NCBI GenBank assembly: GCA_017463155.1
Contig: JAFTPT010000041.1
Location: 1 to 60,629, forward strand
Reading direction: 5' to 3'
DNA length: 60,629 nucleotides
Source of the DNA: Blautia sp.
Lineage (GTDB): Bacteria; Bacillota; Clostridia; Lachnospirales; Lachnospiraceae
The first letter of the stretch is position 1, and every line of letters starts with the position of its first letter. Under the pieces are notes generated by a model that made no database searches, had not been told where the DNA came from, and was given only the letters and a program-made list of their open reading frames with translations. Positions 34,944-45,552 of this stretch are shown piece by piece. The position numbers and the translations under genes were made by a program.

Positions 34944-35930
34944 TTACACGCGCTTCGCGTTCTTACGCATATCAAGGATAACGGATCCGACGATGATCAG
35001 ACCTTTGACGATGTTCGTCATGTTGTCATCGACCTTCAGCATGACCAGGCCGTTGTTGATAACGCCCAGGATCAGGATACCGGCAAGTACGCCGGAAGCA
35101 CGGCAGATACCGCCCGTATGGGAGGTGCCGCCGACGGTCGCAGCCGCGATGGCGTCCAGCTCGTAGTTAAGACCTGTGCTGGCCGGGGTGGCGGAACCGG
35201 TCTTGCCTGTCAGCAGGATCGCGCCGAGAGCCGCGCAGAAGGAACACCATACATACACGAGAACGGTCGTTCTTTCAACATTGATACCGGCCACTCTTGC
35301 CGCCTGGTCGTTGCCGCCGATGGCGAACACGTTCTTGCCGAACCGGGTCTGGGTCAGCAGGAAGGCGGAGATCGCGAACATCAGGAAGAACACGATGATG
35401 ATGACCGGAACCGGGCCGATCTTGGCGTGGCCGAGGAAACGATAGCTCTCCGTCAGCTTGGAGATCGGGCTGTCCGAATACATCTTGGCACCGGCACGGC
35501 AGATCAGCTGGCCGCCCAGGGTCGCGATGAAGGCCGGGATCTTGGTGTAGGCGATGATCGCGCCGTAGATCGCACCGATCACAACACCGATCGCAAGGCC
35601 GATCAGGATCACGAGGATGGCCGGAAGGGGCTTGCCGCCTTCGAAGTATCTGTTGGCGTAGTCAGCCTCCTGTGCAAAGGAAGCCGTGATGACCGCGACC
35701 AGAGCTGCCGTCGAACCGATGGTAAGGTCGATGCCCTTGGAAAGGATCGCGAACATGACGCCGAAGGCCATGATGCCGCGGACCGCTTCACCGGAGATCA
35801 GGGTCACCATGTTTCCGACCGATAAAAACTTAGGCTGAATAACTCCGACCGCGAGGATCAGGATGATCAGGATCAGCCAGATGGAATTCCGGGAAACGAA
35901 TCCCTTGATATCTTTTGAATTGCCGCCCAT
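34944..35930 (-). CDS. sugar ABC transporter permease, RbsC type
   Basis: A 328-residue integral membrane protein with about ten helices, of the BPD_transp_2 family. It includes the conserved GIDLTIGSTAALVAV, PAFIATLGGQLICRAGA, AIGGNDQAARVAGI and GLNYELDAIAAATVGGTS. This is the permease of a ribose/galactose/xylose-type importer. It overlaps the ATPase gene by one base (TAATG). Confidence 0.94.
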   Translation of the reverse strand: MGGNSKDIKGFVSRNSIWLILIILILAVGVIQPKFLSVGNMVTLISGEAVRGIMAFGVMFAILSKGIDLTIGSTAALVAVITASFAQEADYANRYFEGGKPLPAILVILIGLAIGVVIGAIYGAIIAYTKIPAFIATLGGQLICRAGAKMYSDSPISKLTESYRFLGHAKIGPVPVIIIVFFLMFAISAFLLTQTRFGKNVFAIGGNDQAARVAGINVERTTVLVYVWCSFCAALGAILLTGKTGSATPASTGLNYELDAIAAATVGGTSHTGGICRASGVLAGILILGVINNGLVMLKVDDNMTNIVKGLIIVGSVILDMRKNAKRV

Positions 35931-37435
35931 TACTGCGCCTCCTTTACGTACTTTTCATCTGAGGTTGCGAACTTCAGGATCAGCTCGGAATCGAATTCAT
36001 TCCGGTCCAGAATGCCCGTCATCAGGCCTTCATGCATGATCACGATCCTGTCGCTCATGCCCATGACCTCCGGCATCTCACTGGAGATCATGATGATGGC
36101 CTTTCCTTCCCCGGCCAGCTTGCTCAGCAGGGAATGGATCTCGGCCTTGGCACCGACGTCGATGCCTCGCGTAGGCTCGTCGACGATCAGCACATCGGGG
36201 GCGGTCAGCAGCCATCTGCCCACCAGCACCTTCTGCTGGTTTCCGCCGGACAGGTTCTTGATCGGCGTATCCACGCTGGGCGTCTTGGTGTTCAGCGCCT
36301 CCACATATTTTTCGGTATCGGCGCGCATCTTCTTGTGATTCAGCGGGAAGCCGTACTTCTTGAGATCCGCGATGACCGTATTGTCAATGATGCTGAGAAG
36401 GCCGATGATCCCGCTGCCGCGCCGGTCTTCTGTCAGAAGCGCGATCCCGTTCTTGATCGCCTGCTCGGGCGATTTGATGTGCAGCTCCTTGCCGTCCTTG
36501 TAGATCTTGCCTCCGGTAATATGTCTCATGCCGAAGATGGCCTCCGCGGTCTCGGTACGTCCAGCACCGACCAGTCCGGCCATGCCCAGGATCTCACCTC
36601 TGTGCAGTTCAAAGGAAACATTCCTGACTGCTGTCCCGGCACTCAAATTTTCAACCTTCAGGACCACATCACCGATGGGACAGTCCACCTTGGGGAACAT
36701 GTCGGTCATTTCACGGCCAACCATCAGTGTGATCAGTTTGTCGATATCCAGGTTTTTGGCTTCTTCAGTGGCTACATGGCAGCCATCCCGGAAGACCGTC
36801 ACATCATCCGCGATGCGGAAGATCTCTTCCATCTTGTGGGAAATGTAGATCACGGCCACGTTACGGGCTGTCAGATCCTCGATGATCTTGAAAAGATGCT
36901 CCACCTCGGTCTCCGTGAGGGAGGAGGTCGGCTCATCCATAACGATCACCTTGCTGTCATAGGAGACAGCCTTGGCGATCTCAACCATCTGCATTTTGGC
37001 TACGGTCAGGCTCCCCATCTTCGCGTCCGGGTTGACGTCCAGATTAAGCCTTTTAAAGAGATCCAGGCTGTCCTGGCGCATCTTCTTGTGATCGACCTTG
37101 AAGCCCTTGACCGGTACACGGCCCAGCCACAGGTTCTCGCTCACGTTGCGCTCGGGGACCGGAGAAAGCTCCTGATGGATCATGGAAATACCGGCATTCA
37201 GAGCTTCCTGCGTATTCTTGAAATGGACTTCCTTTCCATCGTAGATGATCTTTCCGGAATTTGCCTGGTAGATGCCCAGAAGGCATTTCATCAATGTCGA
37301 TTTACCGGCACCGTTCTCTCCCATCAGCGCGTGCACCTTGCCGGGACGCACCTTCAGCGTGACTCCCTGCAGAGCCTTGACGCCGGGGAACTCCTTGACG
37401 ATGTCGATCATCTCCAATACATACTCCTGCTGCAT
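35930..37435 (-). CDS. sugar ABC transporter ATPase, RbsA/MglA type
   Basis: A 501-residue protein with two ATPase domains, as in RbsA/MglA. The first has a full Walker A (GENGAGKSTLMK) and DEPTSSLTETE; its signature (GSLTVAKMQMVEI) is degenerate. The second domain has a degenerate Walker A (LVGAGRTETAEA), but signature LSGGNQQKV and DEPTRGIDVGAK. This asymmetry is normal for the family. Start at 37435 follows GGAGTTGAAGTC; the frame upstream is not protein-like. An intergenic stem-loop separates it from the binding-protein gene. Confidence 0.94.
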   Translation of the reverse strand: MQQEYVLEMIDIVKEFPGVKALQGVTLKVRPGKVHALMGENGAGKSTLMKCLLGIYQANSGKIIYDGKEVHFKNTQEALNAGISMIHQELSPVPERNVSENLWLGRVPVKGFKVDHKKMRQDSLDLFKRLNLDVNPDAKMGSLTVAKMQMVEIAKAVSYDSKVIVMDEPTSSLTETEVEHLFKIIEDLTARNVAVIYISHKMEEIFRIADDVTVFRDGCHVATEEAKNLDIDKLITLMVGREMTDMFPKVDCPIGDVVLKVENLSAGTAVRNVSFELHRGEILGMAGLVGAGRTETAEAIFGMRHITGGKIYKDGKELHIKSPEQAIKNGIALLTEDRRGSGIIGLLSIIDNTVIADLKKYGFPLNHKKMRADTEKYVEALNTKTPSVDTPIKNLSGGNQQKVLVGRWLLTAPDVLIVDEPTRGIDVGAKAEIHSLLSKLAGEGKAIIMISSEMPEVMGMSDRIVIMHEGLMTGILDRNEFDSELILKFATSDEKYVKEAQ

Positions 37436-37462
37436 GACTTCAACTCCATTTTTTGTAAGGAG

Positions 37463-37486
37463 AAAGGGGCAGTCAAATGCCCCTTT
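37463..37486 (-). promoter_or_regulatory. intergenic stem-loop in the ABC operon
   Basis: AAAGGGGCA and TGCCCCTTT form a perfect 9-base stem with a 6-base loop between the binding-protein stop and the ATPase ribosome binding site. Such stems usually stabilise the upstream message or partially terminate, giving more binding protein than ATPase. Confidence 0.65.
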
Positions 37487-37540
37487 CAAACCAATGCTTA
37501 CCTACTCTATTTACCTTTAAAGGAGTTACTTAACAGTTTA

Positions 37541-38524
37541 TTATTTCTCGTAGTCTGCAACGTTGTCCGGATAGACAGGCTCGAACGGAACCCAAACGAT
37601 GTAGGGATTCTCTTCGTCAGCGGAGAAGCTGGTTCCCTCGGTGAACTCTTTGCCTTCCAGCATGTTGACAGCTGCCATCAGAGCGCCCATGCCCTGTCCA
37701 ACCGGATCCTGGAATACGGTCATGGCAAGAGTGCCGTCCTTGATAGCCTGGATACCATCAGCGGTAGCGTCGATACCGACGATCGGGATGGAAGCGGGAT
37801 CAAGATCAGCGTCAAGCATAGCCTCGACAGCGCCAAGAGCCATGGCGTCGTTGTTGGCGATGATGCAGTCATACTCGGTGGTGGTAAGAAGCGGAGCGAT
37901 CATTTCCTGTGCGGTTGCACGGTCATAGTCAGCTACCAGCGGAGCAGCAGCTTCTTCGATGTTCAGGCCGCCGTCCTTCATGTGCTGAAGAACAGACTCG
38001 GTACGCTGGGTGGTGTGAACCAGGCCAAGAGTACCCTGCAGAAGGATGTACTTGACATCGGTCTGGCCCTTCTCGTTGAAGTAGTCAGCAAGGAAATCGC
38101 CCTGGAAGCCGCCGCTGGTCATTTCGTTGGAACCAACGTAGACGACGTTCTCGTTCAGGATGGAGGTATCGGATGGGCAGCGGTTAACGAATACGACCTT
38201 CATGTCGCCGGCCGCCTCAACACACTCTGCGCCGGTCTCGGCATCAACCAGGTTGATGATGACAGCATCTTCGCCTGCGTTTGCGGCAGCTTCGATGAAC
38301 TGAAGGACCTTAGCCGGGTCATTGTTTGCGTCCTGTGTGGAGATCTCGATACCGCCGATCTCGGCTGCAGCATCGGTAGCACCCTTTTCCAGTGTGCTCA
38401 GGAACTCGTCACGGGAGGACATGATCACGGTCATCTTGTAATCATCTGCAAGTGCGGGAGCCGCGACTCCGAAAACCATTGCGGATGCTGCCAGACAGGC
38501 AAGAACTCTCTTGGACATCTTCAT
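37541..38524 (-). CDS. sugar ABC transporter substrate-binding protein
   Basis: A 327-residue extracellular binding protein of the Peripla_BP_4 (ribose/galactose) family. Signal peptide residues 1-27 end in APALA|DDY; the lipobox Cys is missing at the expected place, so anchoring is unclear (a Cys occurs inside the hydrophobic core, VLACLAAS). The mature part has VIMSSRDEFLSTLEKGA, VDAETGAECVEAAGDMKVVF, IIANNDAMALGAVEAM and IPIVGIDATADGIQAIKDG. The sugar is unknown. It is first in the operon. Confidence 0.93.
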   Translation of the reverse strand: MKMSKRVLACLAASAMVFGVAAPALADDYKMTVIMSSRDEFLSTLEKGATDAAAEIGGIEISTQDANNDPAKVLQFIEAAANAGEDAVIINLVDAETGAECVEAAGDMKVVFVNRCPSDTSILNENVVYVGSNEMTSGGFQGDFLADYFNEKGQTDVKYILLQGTLGLVHTTQRTESVLQHMKDGGLNIEEAAAPLVADYDRATAQEMIAPLLTTTEYDCIIANNDAMALGAVEAMLDADLDPASIPIVGIDATADGIQAIKDGTLAMTVFQDPVGQGMGALMAAVNMLEGKEFTEGTSFSADEENPYIVWVPFEPVYPDNVADYEK

Positions 38525-38862
38525 TGTTGTACCCTCTCTTTCTTTTATCAAGATTATAAGATTTGGTTGCGAAAGCACTTCTCCAGGTGCTTCCGTTGTC
38601 ATCAGGAAATGCTACACCCCTGATCTCCTGACACAAACAGAATAGCATAAAAAATTGACAAAAATATACTTCTTACCTGTTCGTTTTATGGTCAATTTTT
38701 AACGCAAAAAGGCAGATCAGGAAAAGTTGCCCTTTCAAGACCTGCCTTATGCTTGTTATTTGATATAAATCGATCATGTTTCTGATATTATTCAGATCGT
38801 CATTTCTGCATTATGTTGATTTCATGATTTAATAAGCCCATTCATTGTTAATAATTTATCTA
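38525..38862. other. AT-rich spacer between ABC operon and its regulator gene
   Basis: It contains the regulator's terminator at 38706-38748 and, nearer the binding-protein gene, an AT-rich stretch with TTGTCA and TATTCT-like elements at poor spacing; this should be the ABC operon promoter and may need the AraC activator. No gene is seen. Confidence 0.5.
38706..38748 (-). terminator. terminator of the AraC-GH39 gene
   Basis: On the minus strand AAGGCAG pairs with CTGCCTT across a long loop and is followed by a T-run (TTTTTGCG). It lies about 115 bases after the regulator stop. Confidence 0.65.
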
Positions 38863-41328
38863 TCAGTTGAAGATCGGAGTCAGAATGACCACGCAGATCT
38901 CGTGAGCCTCCAGTTCCTCGGAAACCGTGATCACCCCGTTCTCCGCCTGATAAAAGTCCGTATGGTAACTCGGCAGGGATCTCTGCCGAAGATATTCCGC
39001 CTGTTCGGGTTCCAGCGTACGCGGACTGCCCATATCACGCCAGACCTCATAGCTGCTGCCGCCCTTGCTGCGGGATACGCTGTATCTGTCCGCCCGGTAA
39101 TTCCGGCTGGTCACGGACAGCTCCAGATGATATTCCCTGGAGATCTCATTCTTGAACATCTCATAGCGGTTGTCCTTGTCGCCCTCGATAAAGACGTTCT
39201 GTCTGGAAAAGGTATCATAATGACAATAGTTATACATCGCAATCTGGATACTACCGTCCTTCTTGCGTGTGACATAGTAGCCATCGCCCCTCTGGACAAA
39301 ATAATTGCCGAGCTTTTTGAGAAGCCAGAAGGCATAATAGCCAGCCTTGGGGATCCCGTTGTAGGTCAGAAGGCCGTACCCGCCGTGGAACAGCTGGGAC
39401 GAGGCGTGGACCTCCTCGAACATGTCGCTCAGGACCCAGTAGCCGAAGCCCTGCAGGGTGCCGGCGTTCTCCAGCATGTTCTTGAACAGAAAGGCTGCCT
39501 TGAAACAGATATCATTCCGGGGATCCCGCTGCCACATGGTCGCATTCCAGGTATCCAGGATGACCGGACGGTTCTTATCGTCGTAGGCGCGGAGCTTTTT
39601 GCGGATCTTTTTAAGATTGTTCGCCATATAGTCTTCATCCGGGCTCAGGGCAAAGGGCTCTGTCCGGTGGCTCAGGGCGGAGATCCGGGACGACTCATAA
39701 TCCGGGCTGTACACATTGTGAAAGCACTGGAAGCTGAAAAAATCCGGATGGCATCCATGTCCGGCAAGGCCCGCCAGATATTTGTCCAGATCCTGCTGGT
39801 CCGTGACCTGCAGCTGGCCGAAATCCAGGTTCAGGCCGCCGAACTGCAGGCTTTCATCCACCTCCTTCACGGCGCGGTAGGTACTGGAAAAAAGCTCCAT
39901 ATACTCTTCGAAGGCCATGCGGCGGAAGTAGACATTGATGCCCTCCCCGGCGCGGAACCACCACTCCCGGACCGTACTGAGGCCATAACGGTCAATACAG
40001 TGACGGACGGTCGCCTTGACCAGGTCGCACCATTTTTTCATGGATTTGGGGAGACCCCGGATATAGCTGCGCCGGTGGTAGACCGGCTTTTCGTCCTGAG
40101 CCAGCTCGCTCGGGTAATAGCTGAATTCCACGAAGATCTTGAAGCCCAGGCTCACCACATAGTCGTAGACCATGTCCAGATAATTGAAATTGTACTTGGG
40201 CCTGCCCTTTTCATCCTCACTGTAGATCATCATGTCGTCATCGAAGATCCCGTGAAAACGGATATACTCGAATCCCAGCTCGTCCTGGCAGAGCTTCAGC
40301 TGCTTCTGGATGGGCGCGTACAGGATATCTTTGGCAAAGCCGACATTGATGAGCTTGAAAAAGCCCGGGGTATATTTTTTCCCTTCACAGGTGTTCTCGA
40401 CCCGGTAATAGAACCGTTCGACCGGATGCGCGTCCAGCGATAGACCGGGAACGACCTCCGCTTCTTTTTCCGCGTAGGAAAGCAGATGATCCAGGATCTC
40501 CTTCTGCGCGTCGATCTCCAGCGGCTGCTTTTCGTACGTCAGTTTACGCAGCTTGCCCGGCGTCGCGCCGTAGTAGCGCTTGAAGCCGTCGATCATCTGG
40601 TTGACCGAACCGAAGCCCGTTTCCATGGCGATATCCGCCAGGGATTTCTCCTCATCGTGAAGCAGCCGGTAGGCGTTGGTCGTCCGGAGCTCCCGCAGGT
40701 AATCCACAAAGGTGGTCTGCAGATGCCGCGTGAACAGCCGGGAAATATGTCCCGTGGAAAGGTAGAACTGGTTGGCCAGATCATTCAGGGTCAGCTTCCA
40801 GCCGCTGTTCTCCTGGATGTAGGTGAGGATCTGCTCCATCTGGCTCAGGCTGCTGTCGGCGTGGAGGACCCCTTCGTCATGAACGCTGAAGTATTTCTGC
40901 AGGATATCCAGCATGGCAAACAGCCGGCTGTAGATCTGCATGCGGTTATTCTCCGCGTCCTTGTAGTACAGCTGGAAGATCCGGGCGAGCTTTCCACGGA
41001 TCTGGTGATAGATCTCATCGGGGATCCTTTTGTCACCGGACATGCAGTTGATACGGTTCTTCAGATTTCCCAGCAGATGGGAGGAAATGGAGAAGGTGAC
41101 CACGTAGCAGGAATTCTCCGCGAAGGTGTGATACAGCTCCATGGAATTGACCACGCAGAAGTGGTTCGTCACCACCACCGCCTTTTCCCGGACCGTCGTG
41201 ATCCGGAGAACGCCGGACAGTACGAACAGGATATCCATCCGCGGGTGGTTGCGGATCCGGGTATCCTTGAAATCGTCCAGCGTGATCTCAAAATCTTCGG
41301 CATAGCTTGGCTTATCTATCTCGATCAT
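38863..41328 (-). CDS. AraC-family regulator fused to a GH39-like domain
   Basis: An 821-residue protein. Residues 1-100 are a cupin-like sensor (VLSGVLRITTVREKAVVV). Residues about 165-270 hold two AraC helix-turn-helix motifs (LTLNDLANQFYLSTGHISRL and SLADIAMETGFGSVNQMIDG). Residues about 290-810 resemble a GH39 beta-xylosidase: GFEYIRFHGIFDDDM, VREWWFRAGEGIN and ILDTWNAT. The usual acid/base NEP is replaced by GEG and the nucleophile Glu of TE(F/W)N is replaced by Thr, so the barrel is probably a non-catalytic sugar sensor. Likely activator of the ABC operon downstream. Confidence 0.88.
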   Translation of the reverse strand: MIEIDKPSYAEDFEITLDDFKDTRIRNHPRMDILFVLSGVLRITTVREKAVVVTNHFCVVNSMELYHTFAENSCYVVTFSISSHLLGNLKNRINCMSGDKRIPDEIYHQIRGKLARIFQLYYKDAENNRMQIYSRLFAMLDILQKYFSVHDEGVLHADSSLSQMEQILTYIQENSGWKLTLNDLANQFYLSTGHISRLFTRHLQTTFVDYLRELRTTNAYRLLHDEEKSLADIAMETGFGSVNQMIDGFKRYYGATPGKLRKLTYEKQPLEIDAQKEILDHLLSYAEKEAEVVPGLSLDAHPVERFYYRVENTCEGKKYTPGFFKLINVGFAKDILYAPIQKQLKLCQDELGFEYIRFHGIFDDDMMIYSEDEKGRPKYNFNYLDMVYDYVVSLGFKIFVEFSYYPSELAQDEKPVYHRRSYIRGLPKSMKKWCDLVKATVRHCIDRYGLSTVREWWFRAGEGINVYFRRMAFEEYMELFSSTYRAVKEVDESLQFGGLNLDFGQLQVTDQQDLDKYLAGLAGHGCHPDFFSFQCFHNVYSPDYESSRISALSHRTEPFALSPDEDYMANNLKKIRKKLRAYDDKNRPVILDTWNATMWQRDPRNDICFKAAFLFKNMLENAGTLQGFGYWVLSDMFEEVHASSQLFHGGYGLLTYNGIPKAGYYAFWLLKKLGNYFVQRGDGYYVTRKKDGSIQIAMYNYCHYDTFSRQNVFIEGDKDNRYEMFKNEISREYHLELSVTSRNYRADRYSVSRSKGGSSYEVWRDMGSPRTLEPEQAEYLRQRSLPSYHTDFYQAENGVITVSEELEAHEICVVILTPIFN

Positions 41329-41344
41329 TGTTCTTCTTCCTCAT

Positions 41345-41370
41345 GGAACAGGGGATGGTTTCGCTGTTCC
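41345..41370. repeat. degenerate REP-like palindrome
   Basis: GGAACAG and CTGTTCC flank a degraded core (GGGATGGTTTCG) between the amidohydrolase stop and the regulator start. Confidence 0.5.
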
Positions 41371-41392
41371 GCCCGTTGGCTGCTCTCCGGCT

Positions 41393-43123
41393 TTATCGTG
41401 CGTATTCTGCCTGCAGTTCCTGCAGGCAGGTCTCATAGTAGGGATCGTCCGCACCACGGACACCGCTGACCGTAACGCCGGCGGCCATCAGGAACATCCT
41501 GTAGTCATGTTCAAGATCCGAAAGGGTGCTGCCTGCAAACAGCTCCGGGATCAGGAAGTATTTATTTTCCAGGCCTTCGACGTCTGTCGTGAACTGTCCG
41601 TAGACCTGGGAGCTGTCTTTTTCCGTCAGGGCATTCACGGTCTTCTCCTCCCCGTAGACCGGGCGTCCGTTCACCAGCACTGCCTCCACATCACTGTCCT
41701 CTGCATTTACAAACAGCTCCAGTGCCTTTTCCGCGTCGCCGTCCATGGGCTCTGCGCCCCGCAGAATAAAGAGATCCGCGTAGGCATCCGGCCTGATATT
41801 TCCGGCCTTCTCACTGCCGCTCATGGCCGCCGCGTCATAGGTAGCGGCCTTCAGAAGCTTTTCAGGGATCTTCTCCTGGTCCGATGCATGGGCCTGCATG
41901 AAGGCATACGCGAATTTACACTCGTCCCAGACATTTTTGGAACCGCTGGGCGACCAGTCGGAACCGACCGCGATCCGGAGGCCTTCCTCGCCCATGTACT
42001 CGTAAAAGTCCGGTGTGTCCGCATACAGGATCAGGTTGGAGACCGGCGACCACACAATGCCGATCCCGCAGTCCTTGACAAACTGCCTGTCGTCCTCGTT
42101 ATCCAGATGAATGCCGCAGGCATGGATCAGGATAATATGGGCGTTCCGGACATCCTCCGCGGTGAAATCGCCCGCCTCGATGCCCTGGCGGACCGTCTCC
42201 TTGAACTGCTCGAACTCCCTGCGGGAATAATCGTCACCGCTCCCGGTCAGATTGCCGGCACGGCCTTCCGCCAGATGGATCAGGTAGCCTCTGTCCTTTT
42301 TGTCCTTCAGATCCTGCAGGAGTTCTTCCAGATACTCTCCTCCCGTAACCTTGTCCGGCGCGTTCGCGATCCCCCATGCCGAGGTGTCGATCGGCGGAAG
42401 GTAGGTCGAGGGATCCTCGGTGGACAGAAGCGGATCCGGCACAAAGACCTGGGTAATGCTCAGGACCCCTTCCTCAGCGCCGACGTCTTCCTCGTCGCCG
42501 GTGCTCCTGACGATGCGGAGCTTTTTGTGGCTGTCCGCGCTGTTGTAGGTATCCGGACGGTCATTCTTGCCCTGAATGAGCGTCGTTCCGCCGGCCGCCG
42601 CCTGAAGCTCTTCAAAATAATCGACCAGATCGCCCATGGTGGCATTCTCGGTGAAATAGGCATTTTCCCATTCATCGGAAAGGATATCGTCTTTTTCGCT
42701 GATCGCCTTCATATACTCCTGGGCGGCGCGCCACTCAAAGCGGTTGTCCCAGGGGCTTTCGTTCTCCTCGGAGTACCAAAGCTGCATCCCGTTATAGCCG
42801 AAATGGGTGTGCAGGTCCAGAAGCCCCGGCAGGATCAAGCATTCGTCATCCAGATAGACGACGCCCTCCTCGCCCTCACAGTAGTCTTCGACCGCCGTGA
42901 TCAGGCCGTCCTGCATCGTGAGGATTCCCTGCGAAAGAACCGCCGGGGCACCTTCGGCCTCCTCGTCAAAGCTTACATACCATCCGGCGACCCTGGCTGC
43001 CTCCTTTGCTGTCGGCTCTTCCGCGTCACCGGCATAGCTAAGGCTCCCTGTACCGATCACAAGGGATGTAAAAAGAAGCACGGCGATGGCCGTAGAAAAA
43101 GGCCTTCTGCATTTTCTGTTCAT
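41393..43123 (-). CDS. secreted amidohydrolase
   Basis: A 576-residue metal-dependent hydrolase of the amidohydrolase superfamily with a signal peptide (residues 1-31, ending LSYAG). The metal motifs are ordered: LDLHTHFGYN, YLIHLAEGRAG, ILIHACGIHLD and VGSDWSPSGS, so all His and Asp ligands are present. Most relatives of this shape are cytosolic deaminases or hydrolases; the exported form is less common. The C-terminal 100 residues are an added helical region. Its substrate is unknown. Start supported by GAGGAGAAAAACAA. It is the gene upstream of the AraC-GH39 regulator. Confidence 0.87.
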   Translation of the reverse strand: MNRKCRRPFSTAIAVLLFTSLVIGTGSLSYAGDAEEPTAKEAARVAGWYVSFDEEAEGAPAVLSQGILTMQDGLITAVEDYCEGEEGVVYLDDECLILPGLLDLHTHFGYNGMQLWYSEENESPWDNRFEWRAAQEYMKAISEKDDILSDEWENAYFTENATMGDLVDYFEELQAAAGGTTLIQGKNDRPDTYNSADSHKKLRIVRSTGDEEDVGAEEGVLSITQVFVPDPLLSTEDPSTYLPPIDTSAWGIANAPDKVTGGEYLEELLQDLKDKKDRGYLIHLAEGRAGNLTGSGDDYSRREFEQFKETVRQGIEAGDFTAEDVRNAHIILIHACGIHLDNEDDRQFVKDCGIGIVWSPVSNLILYADTPDFYEYMGEEGLRIAVGSDWSPSGSKNVWDECKFAYAFMQAHASDQEKIPEKLLKAATYDAAAMSGSEKAGNIRPDAYADLFILRGAEPMDGDAEKALELFVNAEDSDVEAVLVNGRPVYGEEKTVNALTEKDSSQVYGQFTTDVEGLENKYFLIPELFAGSTLSDLEHDYRMFLMAAGVTVSGVRGADDPYYETCLQELQAEYAR

Positions 43124-43157
43124 TTTGTTTTTCTCCTCGCTTTTGTTTTTAATAGAA

Positions 43158-43183
43158 GGAACGGAGGGACGGTTCTCCGTTCC
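43158..43183. repeat. REP-like palindrome at the IS5 remnant
   Basis: GGAACGGAG and CTCCGTTCC form a 9-base stem around GGACGGTT. It marks the point where the IS5 transposase gene is cut off. Confidence 0.75.
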
Positions 43184-43196
43184 TCAACTGCATCTA

Positions 43197-43691
43197 TCAG
43201 GTTTCTGTCCGTTTGCCGGCGGGTGACTTCTTCAAATTCTTTGGTACCCTGACAACAACGGCATCCGTAATCAATCCTTCATGGATCACAAACCCTGCTT
43301 TCCGGATGGCTTCTGCTTCTTCCTCTGCGATCTGCTCATCCATGTGATGATTCTCAAGCAGATGGCGGAACCGGAGGAGCGTGGAGGCATCCGGCGTCTG
43401 CTCATCAAGAAAGTTGATCCCCAGGAACCGGCGCATGGCATAGCTGTCACTGACCGCCTCCTCGATCCCCTCCGCGGAAAGGTGATACCATCTCTGCAGA
43501 AGATACATGCGGAGCATGACCTCGATCGCCTTGGGTTTACGACCACGTGTATTCCTGTAATAATATGGCCGGATCATCTCGATCCACTTTTCCCACGGAA
43601 GCAGCTCCTCCATGGAATCAAGAAACCGCTCACGCCGGGTCTTGCCCCTGCGGTTGGAATATTCAACGTCACTGAATGTCTGCTGTTTCAT
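43197..43691 (-). pseudogene. IS5-family transposase, N-terminal remnant
   Basis: A 164-residue frame matching the N-terminal half of IS5-type transposases: EELLPWEKWIEMIRPYYYRN, RRFLGINFLDEQTPDASTLL and RFRHLLENHHMDEQI. Only the first Asp region of the DDE catalytic core (ITDAVVV) remains; the rest, normally up to about 330 residues, is missing and is replaced by a REP-like palindrome. The start still has a good ribosome binding site (AAAGGCGG). Non-functional remnant. Confidence 0.85.
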
Positions 43692-43799
43692 GCTGTGCCG
43701 CCTTTCTGTCCCCCCTTAGAGGGTATGAACACAAAAAGGATGATTATGCTGCTCTGTTTTTTATTATACAAAACCAGACGCCGCCCGCAAAGTACAATT

Positions 43800-44114
43800 T
43801 TCTAATTTAACGTATTATATGGGGGCTCGCTTGCATACCGCTTGGGGGAGGTACGAGATATGTGGCTGCCCGGGACACGCTTGTCTCCTTGGGATCGCTC
43901 CGCCGTCGTTTATCATACGCTCCGGCCAAGCCTTGGAACAGAAGCCAGTGTTGTTGAATGTGTAACGCTGTGCGTTCCAAGGCGGCCTGCGCGTATGAAA
44001 CTATGCTCGCGATCCCCGGCGTCGACTGCAAGTGCCCCTACGCAGCCAGCATATCTCTGTACCCTCCCCCAAGCGGTATGCAAGCGAGCCCCCATTTAAT
44101 ACGTTAAATTAGAA
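43800..44114. repeat. long hairpin repeat, copy 2 (complete)
   Basis: A 315-base element that is one long imperfect palindrome. Terminal arms TTCTAATTTAACGTATTA and TAATACGTTAAATTAGAA are perfect; pairing continues through GGGGGCTCGCTTGCATACCG, a gap of one base, GAGATATG/CATATCTC and GGGATCGC/GCGATCCC to the centre, where GCCTTGGAAC (43929-43938) meets GTTCCAAGGC (43974-43983) around a loop of about 35 bases. No protein-coding frame is convincing. Behaves like a non-autonomous transposable element with very long inverted ends or a structured RNA locus. Confidence 0.85.
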
Positions 44115-44122
44115 CTTTGTTC

Positions 44123-44151
44123 TTGTGTTCCGTCCGAAAGTGTGTTATGCT
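44123..44151 (+). promoter_or_regulatory. enolase promoter
   Basis: TTGTGT (44123-44128), a 17-base spacer and TATGCT (44146-44151). It begins nine bases after the end of the hairpin repeat. Confidence 0.65.
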
Positions 44152-44158
44152 TTGCGAT

Positions 44159-45534
<1,376 letters not shown>

Positions 45535-45552
45535 TGTAAAAAAAGTTCCGAA

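Noticed and set aside
36032-38623. 863-codon open frame on the plus strand
   Set aside because: It runs antisense through the ABC ATPase and binding-protein genes, which have clear motifs; no ribosome binding site or domain in the antisense frame.
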